This document shows, piece by piece, positions 42,625 through 44,917 of a stretch of DNA of 44,917 nt. The first letter of the stretch is position 1; each line of letters starts with the position of its first letter. The notes under the pieces were generated by a model. The model saw only the letters and a list, made by a program, of their open reading frames with translations, made no database searches and had not been told where the DNA came from. Origin of the DNA: Cytobacillus purgationiresistens (GTDB lineage Bacteria; Bacillota; Bacilli; Bacillales; Cytobacillaceae); assembly GCF_030813235.1 (NCBI RefSeq), contig NZ_JAUSUB010000037.1, positions 1 through 44,917 of the forward strand. The letters are read 5' to 3'. The translations under genes were made by a program, and so were the position numbers.

Positions 42625-44052
42625 TTATGCATTGAATCCTAAAATGGCCTTAGGCTCAAGGAACTCCTCAATTCCAAAGTCTCCCCACTCTCGGCCGATA
42701 CCTGATTGCTTAAATCCTCCAAATGGAGCAGAGAAATCAGGTCTCGGATTATTGATTTGTACTTGACCAGCACGTATGCTCTTCGCCACTTTTTGAAGCG
42801 TTTCTTTGTCTTTTCCGTATACATAACCAGCTAAACCATAGATGGTATCATTGGCAATTTCAATTGCTTCATCTAGATTATCGTAAGTGATGATGGACAT
42901 CACTGGACCAAAAATTTCTTCTTGTGCGATGGTCATATCATTCTTCACATCAGTAAAGACGGTGATTTTTGCAAAATAACCTTGCTCAAGTCCTTCTGGC
43001 TTTCCTGTACCACCAGCAACAAGGGTAGCCCCCTCATCCATTCCTTTTTTAATATAGGACTGAACAGATTTCCATTGATCTTCATCAACAATTGGGCCAA
43101 CTGCGATATTTTTATCCTGTGGGTCTCCAACTGGAAATTTCGATATGGCTTCTTTTACCGCTTCAATGAACTCATCGTGCATCGCTTTTGGTACGAGTGT
43201 CCGAGTAGCTGCCGTACATACCTGACCTGTATTCATAGCTATATTGGCAACGGCTGTTTTGGCCGCTCCCTTCACGTCCGCATCATCTAAAATGACGAGT
43301 GGAGATTTTCCACCTAATTCAAGTGAAACCTTTTTGATGCTTTCCGCTGCATTCTCCATGATTTTCTGGCCTACATCTCCAGACCCTGTGAACGAAACGA
43401 AATCAATATCAGGGTGTGAGCTAATGCCATTTCCAATCGTTGAACCTGAACCCGTAACAAGGTTGAAAACACCCTTAGGCAGACCAGCTTTTTCGAAAAT
43501 CTCAGCTAGAAGTATTGCGGCAAATGGGGTATTGGAAGCCGGTTTTAAAATTACAGTACTTCCTGCTGCAAACGCACTTGCTAGCTTGGTAGATGTCTGG
43601 TTGGTTGGGAAATTCCATGGTGTAATCAATCCCGCTACACCAATGGCCTCTTTTCGAATTAAGGTATTGCCGCGTTCCTCTTCGAATTTGAACGATTTCA
43701 GTTCCTTTGCTGCTTGTTTGAAATGCTGCAGACCCATTTGGTAATGAACAGCCTCACTTCGCGAAACAGGAGATCCTAACTCTTCTGTAATAACCTGGAT
43801 AATATCATCTTTTCTATTTTCATATTCATCTGCTATTCTTTCTAAAAGCTCAATCCGCTCATCAACGGATGTTTGCGAGAACATTGGGAAGGCATCCTTA
43901 GCTGCCTGAACCGCACGATCCAAGTCCTCCTTCGTTCCTGAGCTAATCTTACCGATGACTTTTTCAGTAGCTGGATTAATCACGTCTATCGTTTCAGACC
44001 CAGTAGAATTGGTCCACTCTCCATTAATAAAGTGCTGTGTAAGTTTGCGCAT
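42625..44052 (-). CDS. Aldehyde dehydrogenase family protein
   Basis: A 475-residue soluble NAD(P)-dependent enzyme oxidising an aldehyde to the acid. Catalytic Cys279 in [11 protein letters not shown], general base Glu245 in SLELGGKSP, Asn147 in TPWNFPT, and the nucleotide-binding FTGSGDVGQ. The C-terminal [22 protein letters not shown] is the family's standard end. AAAGGAGC precedes ATG 44052. Single gene with its own terminator. The specific substrate cannot be read from the sequence. Confidence 0.95.
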   Translation of the reverse strand: MRKLTQHFINGEWTNSTGSETIDVINPATEKVIGKISSGTKEDLDRAVQAAKDAFPMFSQTSVDERIELLERIADEYENRKDDIIQVITEELGSPVSRSEAVHYQMGLQHFKQAAKELKSFKFEEERGNTLIRKEAIGVAGLITPWNFPTNQTSTKLASAFAAGSTVILKPASNTPFAAILLAEIFEKAGLPKGVFNLVTGSGSTIGNGISSHPDIDFVSFTGSGDVGQKIMENAAESIKKVSLELGGKSPLVILDDADVKGAAKTAVANIAMNTGQVCTAATRTLVPKAMHDEFIEAVKEAISKFPVGDPQDKNIAVGPIVDEDQWKSVQSYIKKGMDEGATLVAGGTGKPEGLEQGYFAKITVFTDVKNDMTIAQEEIFGPVMSIITYDNLDEAIEIANDTIYGLAGYVYGKDKETLQKVAKSIRAGQVQINNPRPDFSAPFGGFKQSGIGREWGDFGIEEFLEPKAILGFNA

Positions 44053-44154
44053 TTATAATCAAGCTCCTTTGTTATTTTGTCTATATTTAATGCATTCCCT
44101 TGTTGTTTGGAGGTAAACATAGATTTGATGGGAATGATTTCATTTTTGTTAGGT

Positions 44155-44917
44155 AGGGCTGGATTAGAACATTGGATTGCTGGATTTGATTGAGATCATG
44201 TTCTAATTGGCGGATTGCAACATGATTTTGCGGGATTTCATTGAAATCATGTTCTAATTGGCGGATTGCAACATGATTTTGCGGGATTTCACTGAAATCA
44301 TGTTCTAATCGCTGGATTGCAACATGATTTTGCAGGATTTCATTGAAATCATGTTCTAATTGCTGGATTGCAACTTGAATTTGCGCGATTTCACTGAAAT
44401 CGTGTTCTAATCGCTGGATTGCAACTTGAATTTGCGCGATTTCACTGAAATCGTGTTCTAATCGCTGGATTGCAACTTGAATTTGCGGAATTTCACTGAA
44501 ATCATGTTCTAATCGGTGGATTGCAACTTGAATTTGCAGGATTTCACTGAAATCGTGTTCTAATCGCTGGATTGCAACTTGAATTTGCGCGATTTCACTG
44601 AAATCATGTTCTAATCGGTGGATTGCAACATGAATTTGCGGAATTTCACTAAAATCATGTTCTAATTGCTGGATTGCAACATGAAATTACTGAATTTCAC
44701 TGAAATCATGTTCTAATCGTTGGATTGCAACATGAATTTGCTGAATTTCACTGAAATCATGTTCTAATCGCTGGATTGCAACATGATTTTGCGGGATTTC
44801 ACTGAAATCGTGTTCTAATCATTGGATTGCAACATGATTTTGCGGGATTTCATTGAAATCATGTTCTAATCGCTGGATTGCAACATGAATTTGCGGGATT
44901 TCACTGAAATCATGTTC
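44155..44917. repeat. Tandem array 3: 51-bp units, continuing past the window
   Basis: TTGCAAC recurs at 44215, 44266, 44317, 44368, 44419, 44470, 44521, 44572, 44623, 44674, 44725, 44776, 44827 and 44878, exactly 51 bp each time with no indel. Each unit has two inverted repeats: GATTTC-ACT-GAAATC, and CATGTT...AACATG around a 16-nt loop (some copies have CGTGTT with AACTTG). Stops occur in every frame, so it is non-coding. Its far end is outside the window. Confidence 0.95.

Overview
The window looks like a chromosomal segment of a low-GC Gram-positive member of the Bacillaceae (Bacillus sensu lato). The evidence is: strong AGGAGG-type ribosome sites with frequent TTG/GTG starts; lipoprotein signals; sigma-A promoters; a yeaC-yeaD-yebA-guaA-pbuG order as in B. 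subtilis; and a type VII secretion (T7SS) operon in the B. subtilis yukE-yukD-yukC-yukBA-yueB-yueC order. I cannot name the species.

Layout. 1-361: two tandem sigma-A promoters and the boxA leader of an rRNA operon whose 16S gene lies just outside the window (minus strand). 362-3903: pbuG and guaA, each under its own guanine-class purine riboswitch with a terminator. 4004-8371: yebA, yeaD and yeaC (transglutaminase, DUF58, MoxR ATPase). 8577-10290: a 1.7-kb non-coding tandem array. 10403-14612: a NERD-domain protein, a transglutaminase-like lipoprotein and an orphan ABC substrate-binding lipoprotein. 14941-15805: a second tandem array, next to the remnant of an LXG toxin gene.

16089-34947 is the T7SS island. 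The core secretion operon (esxA, esaB, essB, essC, esaA, essA) runs on the minus strand. Directly upstream is a minus-strand module of a lipoprotein, a lipase-like protein with its catalytic domain at the N-terminus, and a small helical partner. This matches the plan of the staphylococcal TslA reverse-domain lipase toxin with its immunity lipoprotein and partner proteins. A second, frameshifted copy of the lipoprotein follows. Divergently, on the plus strand, two small helical partner proteins precede an LXG protein with a glycine-zipper C-terminus, a polytopic membrane protein (candidate immunity), an EspG/DUF5081-like protein and a small unknown protein.

35358-44052: a PAS histidine kinase of the sporulation-kinase type, a pirin, a wrecked SDR gene, a queF-yhhQ operon under a preQ1-I riboswitch, two CNNM/CorC-type membrane proteins (one truncated) behind a MerR regulator, and an aldehyde dehydrogenase. 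A third tandem array starts near 44155 and runs off the window.

The most unusual points are: (1) three intergenic arrays that look unrelated at first but share a 51-bp period and a common GAAT-N6-GATT register; (2) the lipase/lipoprotein/partner T7SS module beside a separate LXG module; (3) an identical 18-bp block containing a Spo0A-type box, at identical distance from a TTGACG -35, in front of both the lipase operon and the transglutaminase-like lipoprotein. All family assignments are from reading the sequence; no database search was possible.
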